Shown here: one piece after another, positions 7,088 through 13,949 of the stretch | Numbering within the stretch: position 1 is the stretch's first letter | Layout of the letters: each line of letters opens with the position of its first letter | Assembly: GCA_903879975.1 (NCBI GenBank) | Contig: CAIRNL010000199.1 | Location: forward strand, 1 to 13,949 | Length of the DNA stretch: 13,949 bases | From: an uncultured Chloroflexota bacterium | Lineage (GTDB): Bacteria > Chloroflexota > Anaerolineae > Caldilineales > Caldilineaceae | Direction of reading: 5' to 3' | Translations under genes and position numbers: made by a program | The notes under the pieces: generated by a model | The model's database searches: none | What the model was told of the DNA's origin: nothing | What the model saw: the letters and a program-made list of their open reading frames with translations, nothing else

Positions 7088-7136
7088 TGTGTAGGGTCTC
7101 TAGATTTTTCAGTCAACTGCTACAATGTTCCATTGT
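7088..7136 (-). promoter_or_regulatory. Candidate sodA promoter and palindromic operator
   Basis: A perfect dyad ACAATG-TTC-CATTGT lies at 7122-7136. On the minus strand it is followed by TTGACT (7116 down to 7111), a good -35, then 17 bases and TACACA (7093 down to 7088), a weak -10. A start there would put the ribosome site almost at the 5' end of the message. The dyad just upstream of the -35 looks like a site for a dimeric regulator of an oxidative-stress gene, but it does not match a PerR, Fur or MntR box that I can name. The gap 7077-7178 shows no clear terminator for the upstream phosphoesterase gene. Confidence 0.35.
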
Positions 7137-7178
7137 GGCACGCCAACGCCTGTGCTTCCGTGCTGAAGTATACAAAAT

Positions 7179-8294
7179 TCAGACAAGACAGGTCAGATGA
7201 ATCAACGTGATCTGCGGGCAGGCTCGAAAACGCAGAGGAATCCCTTCACCCAGGCCGCGCGAGATGTATACATGCGTCCTGCCCTGGCGGAAGTACCCTG
7301 CTACATGCTTGCGCGGCAAATGCTCAACCTGCGTATGGGCCGGCCCCCACAAGGGCACCACAATTTGTCCGCCATGCGTGTGGCCAGAGAGTACGACATC
7401 CACGCACGGCAGCTGCGGGCTGGCAATGATATCTGGATTGTGGCTCAGCAGCACGATGGGTGCGCCGTCCGGGATGGTACAGAGGGAATCACCCAGATGC
7501 GGCCGACCCTCCAGCATGTCGTCGATGCCAGCCAGGTAGAGATCGAGTCCCTCCTTCGGCTGGTGGAGATGCAGCGCCCGATTGTGGAGCACGGTCATCC
7601 CCCATTCCGACAGCGCAGCGGCGAGTGCGCCAGTATTGTTGCTGCCCGTACGCCGCCCATCAAGTGGCGTATTGCGCACGTACCGCACGTACCGCAGCCA
7701 GCGCGTGCCGGCTACAGCCAGGCGCATCACCGGGCCGCGCACCGCACTGCGGCGCCGCTCCTCAGCGCGGAAGGTACGCCACATGCGCGGCAGCGCCTCC
7801 CGCATCGCATAGTGCGTGTAATCATGGTTGCCGAAAACGCCGAACGCCCCCAGCCGGGGAGCAGGCACCGCATCGAGCAGGCGTAGTACATTCTCTAACC
7901 CGTCGTCGAAGTGAATGAAATCACCCGTATGGACCAGCAGATCGTACTGCAACCCGCTGGTCAGACCCGCGATGCGCTCGATCTTCCGGCGCTCCCGCTG
8001 CGTGCGCGGACCGCCATGAAAGTGAGAGTCCGTCAATTGCAGAATACGTACTCCACCAGCCGGCAGACGCCCCACAAGATGCGGCAACTTGATGGTGATC
8101 TGCTCGAGCTCAATCCGCATAGGCTCGACCAGCCGCGCATACCCGAGCATTCCCGCAGCCAGCGCCGCTCCGGCAAACAACACGCCGCCACTCCACCGTG
8201 TCAGACTACTCTCCCGTGCTGCCGACAATTTCTCCATGAGACGATCAGGGCCTGCCGGCAGCGCAGTGGCTTGGTCATTTCCAGTACTCTTCAT
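7179..8294 (-). CDS. Membrane-anchored metallophosphoesterase, YkuE/YaeI-like
   Basis: A calcineurin-like phosphoesterase of 371 residues from ATG 8294. The dinuclear metal site is complete: DSH (Asp89, His91), GD (Asp125), GNHD (Asn156, His157), SHNPD (His285) and GHTHGGQ (304-310). An N-terminal membrane helix (about residues 36-56) precedes the catalytic domain, placing that domain outside the cytoplasmic membrane. This architecture resembles YkuE of Bacillus and YaeI of E. coli, which act on phosphodiesters or lipid phosphates; the substrate here is unknown. Between GNHD and the next conserved block, residues about 165-220 form an Arg-rich insert longer than I expect. The frame stays open to 8441, but those residues look unlike protein and run up to a candidate promoter. 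Met at 8309 or 8237 are alternative starts; none has a clear ribosome site. Confidence 0.9.
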   Translation of the reverse strand: MKSTGNDQATALPAGPDRLMEKLSAARESSLTRWSGGVLFAGAALAAGMLGYARLVEPMRIELEQITIKLPHLVGRLPAGGVRILQLTDSHFHGGPRTQRERRKIERIAGLTSGLQYDLLVHTGDFIHFDDGLENVLRLLDAVPAPRLGAFGVFGNHDYTHYAMREALPRMWRTFRAEERRRSAVRGPVMRLAVAGTRWLRYVRYVRNTPLDGRRTGSNNTGALAAALSEWGMTVLHNRALHLHQPKEGLDLYLAGIDDMLEGRPHLGDSLCTIPDGAPIVLLSHNPDIIASPQLPCVDVVLSGHTHGGQIVVPLWGPAHTQVEHLPRKHVAGYFRQGRTHVYISRGLGEGIPLRFRACPQITLIHLTCLV

Positions 8295-8442
8295 AATAGC
8301 CGTCAGCATAGCAGAGCGATGCTGCGCACACAATTTGACGGGCGCACCTGGATGCATCGCCTGTTCTTGGCGAGCGTGTCCCCGCTGCTGGGCACACGTA
8401 TCCTGGAAATCCGCCAGTTGCAGGGGTCTATCCATGCCCAAG

Positions 8443-8471
8443 TTGACAAGCAGCGGTGTCTATTGGACAAT
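8443..8471 (+). promoter_or_regulatory. Candidate sigma70-type promoter for transketolase
   Basis: A perfect -35 TTGACA (8443-8448) is followed after exactly 17 bases by GACAAT (8466-8471), four of six matches to the -10 consensus. It would give a leader of about 65 bases before the transketolase ATG. It lies in the divergent gap 8295-8541 shared with the phosphoesterase gene. I could not identify a matching minus-strand promoter there. An AT-rich TATAAA at 8505-8510 lacks a partner -35. Confidence 0.5.
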
Positions 8472-8541
8472 TTCCCCGCCAACTCAACGCGAACGCGTTT
8501 GAAATATAAAAATGATCCTTAGCCAAATAGGATGAAAAACA

Positions 8542-10587
8542 ATGGATACCCAGACAATTCCGCCTCTCGACAAGCAGCTTCCCCATGATTTCGAAATCAA
8601 GGCTGCCAACGCCATTCGGATGCTGGCCGCCGACGGGGTACAGGCTGCCAATTCGGGCCATCCCGGCATGCCCATGGGCATGGCCGTCGCTGCGCTGACA
8701 CTGTGGACACGTGTGATGCGCTACAATCCGGCCAACCCGCAGTGGATGGATCGCGACCGCTTCGTGCTGAGCGCCGGCCACGGCTCCATGCTGCTCTACT
8801 CCATGCTCCATCTGACCGGCTACGACCTGCCGCTCGAGGAACTGAAGAATTTTCGCCAGTGGGGGAGCAAAACGCCTGGCCACCCCGAAGCCGGCCATAC
8901 CGTCGGCATCGAGACAACGACCGGCCCGCTGGGCGCCGGCTTCTCCAACGGCGTCGGCATGGCGCTGGCTGAACGCTGGCTGGCCGAACGCTTCAACCGC
9001 CCCGGTTTCGAGGTCGTCAATCATTTCACCTATGCCATCGTGAGCGACGGCGATCTCATGGAGGGCGTGGCCAGCGAGGCTGCCAGTCTGGCTGGCCACC
9101 TGCGCCTGGGCAAAATCATCTATCTCTACGATGACAACTCGATCACGATCGACGGCAAGACCGATATCGCCTACACCGAGGACTGGCCCAGGCGCTTTGA
9201 GGCCTATGGCTGGCACGTCCAGCGCGGCGTCGACGCACTCAACAGCAGCGCGATCTGGGAAGCCGTCATGACCGCGCAGAATGACCCCCGCCCCAGCATT
9301 ATCGGCATCAAGAGTATCATTGGCTACGGCAGCCCCAACAAAGCCGGCACTTCCAAGGTGCATGGCGAGGCGTTGGGCGAGGATGAACTCAAAGCCACCA
9401 AAGAGAACCTGGGTTGGCCGCTGGAACCGCGTTTCTACATTCCCGACGACGTGCTGTCCTACTATCGACAGGCGCTCGGTCGCGGCCAGCGCGCCGAGGA
9501 CAGCTACAACCAGCTATTCGCCGCCTACGCGGCCGCGTATCCGGCAGAGGCAGCCCACCTCCAACACTTCATCAGCGGCGAACTGCCCGATGGCTGGGAA
9601 GAGGCGCTGCCAGTCTTCCCCCCCTCGGCAAAAGGCGATGCAACTCGCAATAGCAGCGGCAAGGTCATCAACGCCCTTGCCAAAGTGCTGCCCAACCTCG
9701 TCGGCGGCAGCGCTGACCTGGCCGGCAGCAACAAGACGACCATCGACGGTGCACCCTTTATCAAGCCCAACAGTTTCGCTGGCCCCAATATCCACTTCGG
9801 CGTGCGCGAGCATGGCATGGGCGGTATCCTCAACGGCATGGCGCTCCACAGCGGTGTCATTCCCTTTGGAGCGACCTTCCTGGTCTTCAGCGATTATATG
9901 CGCGGGGCGATCCGGCTTGCGGCGCTCAGCGGCCTGCGTGTTATCTATGTCTTCACCCACGACAGCATCGGCCTGGGCGAAGACGGCCCCACCCACCAGC
10001 CCATCGAGCAGCTCGCCGCGCTGCGCGCCATGCCCAACCTGACGGTCATCCGGCCGGGCGACCCCAACGAAACTAGCCAGGCGTGGCGTGCTGCGCTGCT
10101 GAAGAGAGACGGCCCGACAGCACTGGCCCTGACCCGCCAGAACCTGCCCACCTATGACCGGGCAGCAGACGGGCTTGGCGCAGCCGAAAATCTGCTCAAG
10201 GGCGGCTATGTCTTCTACGAAAACGCGCCCAACAGCGTGCAGATCGTGCTCATCGGCACGGGCAGCGAGCTGGATATCGTCTACAAAGCGGCGCAGCAGC
10301 TCGCCGGCGAAGGCATAGGCGTGCGCGTCGTCAGCCTGCCCAGTTGGGAACTCTTCCAGCATCAGCCGACCGAGTATCGGGCGTCCGTGCTGCTGCCAGG
10401 TGTGGCCAAGGTCTCGCTGGAGGCCGGCACGACCTTCGGCTGGGAACGCTGGGTTGGCAATGACCCAGCCCAGGGCACGGCGATCGGCATCGACCGCTTC
10501 GGCGCCAGCGCACCCTTCCAACGCATCTACGCTGAATTCGGCATAACGGCAGACAGCGTCGTCGCAGCAGCAAAGAAGCTGCTCTGA
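8542..10587 (+). CDS. tkt: Transketolase
   Basis: A 681-residue thiamine-diphosphate enzyme that moves two-carbon ketol units between sugar phosphates in the non-oxidative pentose phosphate pathway (and in the Calvin cycle where present). The pyrophosphate/metal domain shows His40 in ANSGHPGMPMG, TPGHPEAGHTVGIETTTGPLG, and the metal motif Asp169 (DGDLMEG) with Asn199 and Ile201 (YDDNSITIDG). The pyrimidine domain shows GGSADLAGSN, the catalytic Glu423 in VREHGMGG, FSDYMR, and THDSIGLGEDGPTHQP. The C-terminal domain carries GTGSELDI and FGWERWVG. All hallmark residues are present and the length is slightly above the usual 660-670. ATG 8542 is preceded by AGGA at 8529-8532. It is transcribed divergently from the phosphoesterase and followed by a strong inverted repeat, so it is probably its own unit. 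Confidence 0.97.
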   Translation: MDTQTIPPLDKQLPHDFEIKAANAIRMLAADGVQAANSGHPGMPMGMAVAALTLWTRVMRYNPANPQWMDRDRFVLSAGHGSMLLYSMLHLTGYDLPLEELKNFRQWGSKTPGHPEAGHTVGIETTTGPLGAGFSNGVGMALAERWLAERFNRPGFEVVNHFTYAIVSDGDLMEGVASEAASLAGHLRLGKIIYLYDDNSITIDGKTDIAYTEDWPRRFEAYGWHVQRGVDALNSSAIWEAVMTAQNDPRPSIIGIKSIIGYGSPNKAGTSKVHGEALGEDELKATKENLGWPLEPRFYIPDDVLSYYRQALGRGQRAEDSYNQLFAAYAAAYPAEAAHLQHFISGELPDGWEEALPVFPPSAKGDATRNSSGKVINALAKVLPNLVGGSADLAGSNKTTIDGAPFIKPNSFAGPNIHFGVREHGMGGILNGMALHSGVIPFGATFLVFSDYMRGAIRLAALSGLRVIYVFTHDSIGLGEDGPTHQPIEQLAALRAMPNLTVIRPGDPNETSQAWRAALLKRDGPTALALTRQNLPTYDRAADGLGAAENLLKGGYVFYENAPNSVQIVLIGTGSELDIVYKAAQQLAGEGIGVRVVSLPSWELFQHQPTEYRASVLLPGVAKVSLEAGTTFGWERWVGNDPAQGTAIGIDRFGASAPFQRIYAEFGITADSVVAAAKKLL

Positions 10588-10626
10588 TCGGACAGGAGAT
10601 TGAGGAACACAAGGGCATCGACCGCC

Positions 10627-10667
10627 ATTCTTGCGGTTCACCAACCGGGTTGGTGAACCGCAAGAAT
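10627..10667 (+). repeat. Perfect 20-bp inverted repeat after transketolase
   Basis: The 20 bases at 10627-10646 (beginning ATTCTTGCGG, ending CACCAACC) are mirrored exactly at 10648-10667 around a single central G. In RNA this would be a very stable hairpin with a small ACCGGGT-type loop, 39 bases after the tkt stop. No T run follows on either strand, so it is either a terminator without a U tail or an mRNA-stabilising or protein-binding element. The remainder of the 10588-10782 gap shows no clear promoter. Confidence 0.8.
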
Positions 10668-10782
10668 CACCATTGGCGAACGGCTGGAGAGAGGGAACCG
10701 CAGGGTACAGATTACGCACGACTGCTACACCCAATCTCTTCTCCTTCAAGCGCCAATCTTCTTCTCACCCAATAGGCATCGC

Positions 10783-11274
10783 ATGATCACAGCTCTGCAA
10801 TCCACCATTCGCCGCACTCGCCAGCATCATGCCATCGAGCATGCCACGCTGCTACTCCTGGCCGAGCGCTTCCCCGGACGACGCATGGCCGGCTACAGCG
10901 ACCCGATCGGCTTCACCCTGCTAGCCGATGTGCCGGCCGAGGCCGTGCAACGTGCGCTGACGGATGCTATGCTACGCCTGCACGCCGGCGAGAGCCATCT
11001 GGCCATTCATCCCTACTGCGGCACCAACCTGCTGGCTACGGGCGTGCTGGTCACGCTGGCGGCGTTGGCCAGCACCACAGGCGCGCAGCGCGACGTTTTG
11101 AGCCGCTTCGCTCGCGCACTCGTACTGGTTCTGCCGGCCCTGGTCATCGGCCCTACAGTAGGCAGCCGTTTGCAGCGCTACACAACACTGCCCTCCATCG
11201 GCGACCGTTGGGTCAAAGATGTGCGACCGCTGGAAGTGGGCGGCCTGCGTGCGACCCGCATCACCTTCGCATGA
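10783..11274 (+). CDS. DUF6391-like small membrane protein
   Basis: A 163-residue protein resembling the DUF6391 family known from cyanobacteria and Chloroflexota; I rely on memory of the family pattern, and its function is unknown. The N-terminal half is soluble and carries RQHHAIEHATLL (His16, Glu19, His20 in an HxxEH arrangement), GYSDPIGFTLLADVP, and SHLAIHPYCGTNL (His72, His76, Cys79). Two hydrophobic segments follow (about residues 83-98 and 110-127), then a short polar tail with SIGDRWVKDVRPLEVGG. The conserved His, Glu and Cys set suggests metal binding, but no activity is established. ATG 10783 has only a weak ribosome site (AGG). Its stop overlaps the holA start as ATGA, implying translational coupling with holA. 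Confidence 0.8.
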   Translation: MITALQSTIRRTRQHHAIEHATLLLLAERFPGRRMAGYSDPIGFTLLADVPAEAVQRALTDAMLRLHAGESHLAIHPYCGTNLLATGVLVTLAALASTTGAQRDVLSRFARALVLVLPALVIGPTVGSRLQRYTTLPSIGDRWVKDVRPLEVGGLRATRITFA

Positions 11275-12359
11275 TGGCGGCCCCCATGATCTATCTTTAC
11301 CTGGACGCCGACGAATACCTCGCCGCTGAGCGGATTGCCGATCACAAAGCGTCGTTGGGCGATCCGGAGATGGCGAGCCTGAACATGGTGGAGCTTTCCG
11401 GCGCCACAGCTACCCCCTCGGCCCTGATGGCTGAAGCATCCATGATGCCCTTTCTCTCCGATCGCCGGCTTGTCGTCGTGCGTGGGCTGCTCGAAACACT
11501 GGACAAGCGCATGGGCGCCAGCAAGAGCACAGAGAGCCCCGCCTACCAGGAAGCCGCGCAGTTCCTCACCCGCCTGCACACGATTCCAGAGACCTGCATC
11601 CTCGTACTTGTGGATAACTCTGTGGATAAACGCCGCGCGCTGTGGAAAGGTTTTGTCCAACCCGCAGCGGGCGATCGCCCGGAGCGCAAGATTGACGGGA
11701 TCGATGCACTGATCAAAGCCAAAGTGATCGAGGCCGAGGCGCTCGCCACACCCGATCCAAAGACGCTGCCCAGCTGGCTACAGGCGCGGGCGCGCACACG
11801 AAATATCGCCATTGAAGGGGGCGCAGTGGCCGTATTGTGCGACTTTGTCGGCAGCAACCTGCGCCAGCTCGACAATGAGCTGGAAAAACTCGCGCTGTAT
11901 GCCGATGGCCGCCCCATCACACCGCAGGACGTCCGGACAATGGTCAGCGATGCCAGCGAAGAGATGATCTGGAATCTCACCGATGCGCTCGCACAGCGCC
12001 AGCCGGCCAAGGCCATGCAGTCCCTGCACGAGCTGCAGCACAACGACCAGAACCCCATCGGTATGCTTTCGGCGATTGTCCGCCAATACCGGATGCTCAT
12101 TGAGATCAAAAGCTTGATGGCGGCCGGCCAGACCAACAAGTTCGAGATCGCCAAGCAGCTGGGCTATGCCGCCTTCCCTGTTGAGAAGGCCATGCGCCTG
12201 GTCAACCAGTACACCTTTGAAGAACTGGACCACGCAATGGAACGGCTGCTGGATGCCGACGTCGCCATGAAGAGTGGCAGCGACCAGAACACTGAGATCG
12301 ATGTGCTGGTTGCTGAGCTTTCCGTGCGCCGGCAACACCCGCCGGTGCGCGCCACCTGA
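11271..12359 (+). CDS. holA: DNA polymerase III subunit delta
   Basis: A 362-residue delta subunit of the clamp loader, which opens the beta sliding clamp during loading at primer-template junctions. The opening IYLYLDADEYLAAERI matches the delta N-terminal fold. MMPFLSDRRLVVVRGLL corresponds to the region that contacts the clamp, and LVLVDNSVDKRRALWKGF is the usual block of the first domain. Downstream, GSNLRQLDNELEKLALYA and NPIGMLSAIVRQYRMLIEIK are strong delta-family signatures. The start is uncertain: ATG 11271 forms the overlap ATGA with the preceding stop and I prefer it for coupling; ATG 11274 and ATG 11286 (which gives MIYLYLD) are equally readable, and none has a ribosome site. recF begins eight bases after the stop. 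Two DnaA boxes lie inside the gene at 11609-11629. Confidence 0.93.
   Translation: MMAAPMIYLYLDADEYLAAERIADHKASLGDPEMASLNMVELSGATATPSALMAEASMMPFLSDRRLVVVRGLLETLDKRMGASKSTESPAYQEAAQFLTRLHTIPETCILVLVDNSVDKRRALWKGFVQPAAGDRPERKIDGIDALIKAKVIEAEALATPDPKTLPSWLQARARTRNIAIEGGAVAVLCDFVGSNLRQLDNELEKLALYADGRPITPQDVRTMVSDASEEMIWNLTDALAQRQPAKAMQSLHELQHNDQNPIGMLSAIVRQYRMLIEIKSLMAAGQTNKFEIAKQLGYAAFPVEKAMRLVNQYTFEELDHAMERLLDADVAMKSGSDQNTEIDVLVAELSVRRQHPPVRAT
11609..11629 (-). promoter_or_regulatory. Two tandem consensus DnaA boxes inside holA
   Basis: TGTGGATAA occurs at 11609-11617 and again at 11621-11629, three bases apart and in the same orientation; on the minus strand each reads TTATCCACA, the strongest known DnaA 9-mer. 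A degenerate third copy, TGTGGAAAG, follows near 11640-11648. The codons specify VDNSVDK, so amino-acid constraint (two Val-Asp pairs) may account for part of the match. Binding by DnaA is inferred from the sequence alone. Confidence 0.5.
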
Positions 12360-12367
12360 CCCTGCCC

Positions 12368-13624
12368 ATGCTGTTGACCCATCTCTCGCTGACCCATTTC
12401 CGCAACTACCGCCACCTGGAGATGGATTTTGCCGGTCCGCTGGCGCTCCTGCAGGGACGCAACGCACAGGGCAAGACCAATCTACTCGAGGCGATCTTCA
12501 TGCTGGCCACCAGCAAGCCGGTTCACGCGCTCAACGAGCGCGAGATCGTCGACTGGCAGGCTGCCGAGGAGCCAATCCCCTACTGCCGCATCGCAGCCAA
12601 TGCCACCATCGAGGGGCGCATCACTGCGCTGGAGATCATCCTGACCCCGCGCGGTGATGGCATCAACTTCACAAAACAGATCAAAATCAACGGTGTCCCC
12701 AAACGCAGCATGGACCTGGTCGGCGTGCTGCGCGCCGTACTCTTCCTCCCAGAGGACATCAAGCTTGTCGACGGCGGCCCCTCCGAGCGGCGGCATTATC
12801 TCGACGTGGCCCTCTGCCAGATCGACCGCGCCTACTGCCGTGCGCTCTCAGCTTTCCAGCGCGTGCTGCTCCAGCGTAACAGCCTGCTCAAGATACTGCG
12901 CGAACAGAACGCCAACCCGGCTGCGCCGGCTGTGGATGCTCAGCTCGCTTTTTGGGACGATAAGCTGGTACAGCATGGCGCCGCCGTCGTGGCGCGGCGC
13001 CACAACTTCCTGGGTGAATTGGAACGCCGCGCACGCGAACGCTATGCCGAGCTGAGTGCACAGCGCGAGCAGCTGGCCCTGCACTATCTGCCCAGTTTCA
13101 ACCCAGGCTACCTCTCTGACAGTGACTTCGAGCTGCTCAGCGATGGCCTGCTCCGGGAAGTGCCGTCTGTCACGCTCGACGCGGCGGCAGTCAGCGCCGC
13201 ATACCTGCGCCAGCTCGCCGCCCGCCGTGCCCGCGAGATCGCCGCCGGCACCACGCTCTACGGCCCGCACCGCGACGATCTGCGCTTTTGGGCCAACGGC
13301 CACGATCTGCGCACCTACGGCAGCCGCGGCCAGCAGCGCAGCGCTGCGCTCTCGCTCAAACTGGCGGAAGTGCGCACCATGACGGCAGCGACCGGCACTG
13401 CGCCGCTTCTGCTCCTCGACGACGTCATGAGCGAGTTGGATGCCGAACGGCGCAGTACGCTGCTCGCCGTCATCGAGGACGTGCCGCAAGCCATCATCAC
13501 AACGACCGACTGGGATGATTTCACGCCGGATTTCAGACGCCGTTCACAGCGTTTTCATGTACAATCAGGGAATGTGATGCCGCTTTCGCAGGCAGATCTT
13601 TCGCAAGAAGTCGACAGCCGTTGA
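12368..13624 (+). CDS. recF: DNA replication and repair protein RecF
   Basis: A 418-residue SMC-like ATPase that recognises gapped DNA and, with RecO and RecR, loads RecA for recombinational gap repair. The start MLLTHLSLTHFRNYRHLEM matches the family opening, with ATG 12368 eight bases after the holA stop and no strong ribosome site. Walker A is GRNAQGKT (30-37), and the block LFLPEDIKLVDGGPSERRHYLD is characteristic of RecF. The helical arm lies between about 160 and 260, the signature is YGSRGQQRSAALSLK (317-331), and Walker B with D-loop is LLLLDDVMSELDAERR (347-362). It is longer than the common 360-400 residues, partly from an insert around residues 178-186 (NANPAAPAVD) and a C-terminal tail. 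It lies with holA rather than with dnaA/dnaN, which are not in the window. Confidence 0.96.
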   Translation: MLLTHLSLTHFRNYRHLEMDFAGPLALLQGRNAQGKTNLLEAIFMLATSKPVHALNEREIVDWQAAEEPIPYCRIAANATIEGRITALEIILTPRGDGINFTKQIKINGVPKRSMDLVGVLRAVLFLPEDIKLVDGGPSERRHYLDVALCQIDRAYCRALSAFQRVLLQRNSLLKILREQNANPAAPAVDAQLAFWDDKLVQHGAAVVARRHNFLGELERRARERYAELSAQREQLALHYLPSFNPGYLSDSDFELLSDGLLREVPSVTLDAAAVSAAYLRQLAARRAREIAAGTTLYGPHRDDLRFWANGHDLRTYGSRGQQRSAALSLKLAEVRTMTAATGTAPLLLLDDVMSELDAERRSTLLAVIEDVPQAIITTTDWDDFTPDFRRRSQRFHVQSGNVMPLSQADLSQEVDSR

Positions 13625-13668
13625 GAGGGACACGCCAGCACTGTGTCGCCGGCCAATTGTGCCAAACC

Positions 13669-13949
13669 ATGTCCGGATATCGTTTACTCAAACATCACCA
13701 ATACGAGCGCAACGCCGAACATCTGCCAGACTCGATCCGGCGCAAAGCCGAGTGGGCACAGGTGTTGCTGGGCACACGCGGCCGGACACCCAACGTCAAA
13801 ACGACCAGCGGCTACAATGCACGCTGGCGCCGCACCCCTGTCCAGGGCTATCATTACTACCTGTGGTGGATCCCCCTGAGCGAAAGCCAGCTTGCCCATA
13901 ACCCGAGCGATAGCACCGGCCAGACCATCCTCGTCTACAGCATTCGCCA
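13669..13949 (+). CDS. Unrecognised protein, N-terminal part, cut by window end
   Basis: A frame open from ATG 13669 to the end of the window (93 codons, no stop), 44 bases after recF in the same direction. I cannot name the family. Readable stretches include GYRLLKHHQYERNAEHLP, IRRKAEWAQVLLGTRGRTPN, SGYNARWRRTPVQGYHYYLW and STGQTILVYSIR; the composition (many His, Tyr, Trp, Arg) and well-balanced codon use look like a genuine soluble protein. A TTG at 13657 is an alternative start and no ribosome site is clear. Overlapping frames at 13643-13901 end in stops and read as noise. A nearby recF partner such as a DUF721/DciA protein would be expected to look different, so I do not call it that. 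Confidence 0.6.
   Translation, partial: MSGYRLLKHHQYERNAEHLPDSIRRKAEWAQVLLGTRGRTPNVKTTSGYNARWRRTPVQGYHYYLWWIPLSESQLAHNPSDSTGQTILVYSIR

Noticed and set aside
8295..8441. N-terminal extension of the metallophosphoesterase to 8441
   Set aside because: The added 49 residues do not resemble a signal or a domain, and the extension would reach the candidate transketolase promoter; starts at 8294 or 8237 are more plausible.
9514..10749. A 411-codon open frame on the minus strand opposite transketolase
   Set aside because: Transketolase hallmarks on the plus strand are complete here, the antisense product has no family features, and it extends across the 20-bp inverted repeat.
11178..11660. Minus-strand frame opposite the DUF6391-like gene end and holA start
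   Set aside because: No motif, and both plus-strand genes are well supported across the region.
13629..13648. Short GACAC/GTGTC stem after recF as a terminator
   Set aside because: Only five base pairs with a nine-base loop and no T run; too weak to call.

Overview
The window looks like chromosome of a GC-rich bacterium, most likely a Chloroflexota member of the Anaerolineae/Caldilineae type. I infer this from the lipoprotein substrate-binding protein with an Ala/Pro/Glu-rich linker, the style of the paired Dpp-type permeases, and a DUF6391-like gene next to holA and recF. No 16S rRNA or other decisive taxon marker is present. I see no tRNA, rRNA, CRISPR array, insertion sequence or prophage gene.

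Region 1 (1-5224, + strand) is peptide-type ABC transport. It opens with the tail of a DppB-like permease and a complete DppC-like permease, which probably close an operon that begins upstream. A candidate terminator (1198-1239) and a candidate promoter (1246-1274) follow. Then comes a second unit: a lipoprotein substrate-binding protein, a 16-bp hairpin, and a second DppB/DppC pair. No ATPase subunit (DppD/DppF type) is visible, so the ATPases must be encoded elsewhere. The most striking feature of the window is here: the binding protein (1373-3076) appears circularly permuted. The segment that normally starts the mature family-5 binding protein sits at its C-terminus (residues about 448-567), yet the frame is intact and the ligand-contacting Arg and Asp seen in DppA have counterparts.

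Region 2 (5228-8294, - strand) holds three genes: an unrecognised tryptophan-rich protein that converges on the transporter operon with a 3-bp gap, a Mn-type superoxide dismutase with its own terminator and a palindromic candidate operator, and a membrane-anchored metallophosphoesterase of the YkuE/YaeI type with an Arg-rich insert.

Region 3 (8443-13949, + strand) is housekeeping. Transketolase has a good candidate promoter and a perfect 20-bp inverted repeat behind it. It is followed by a small DUF6391-like membrane protein overlapping holA (DNA polymerase III delta), then recF, then the beginning of an unrecognised protein that runs off the end. Two perfect 9-bp DnaA boxes lie in tandem inside holA. 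Transketolase feeds the pentose phosphate pathway; holA and recF serve replication and gap repair. The 4-bp overlap and 8-bp gap around holA suggest DUF6391-holA-recF is one transcript.
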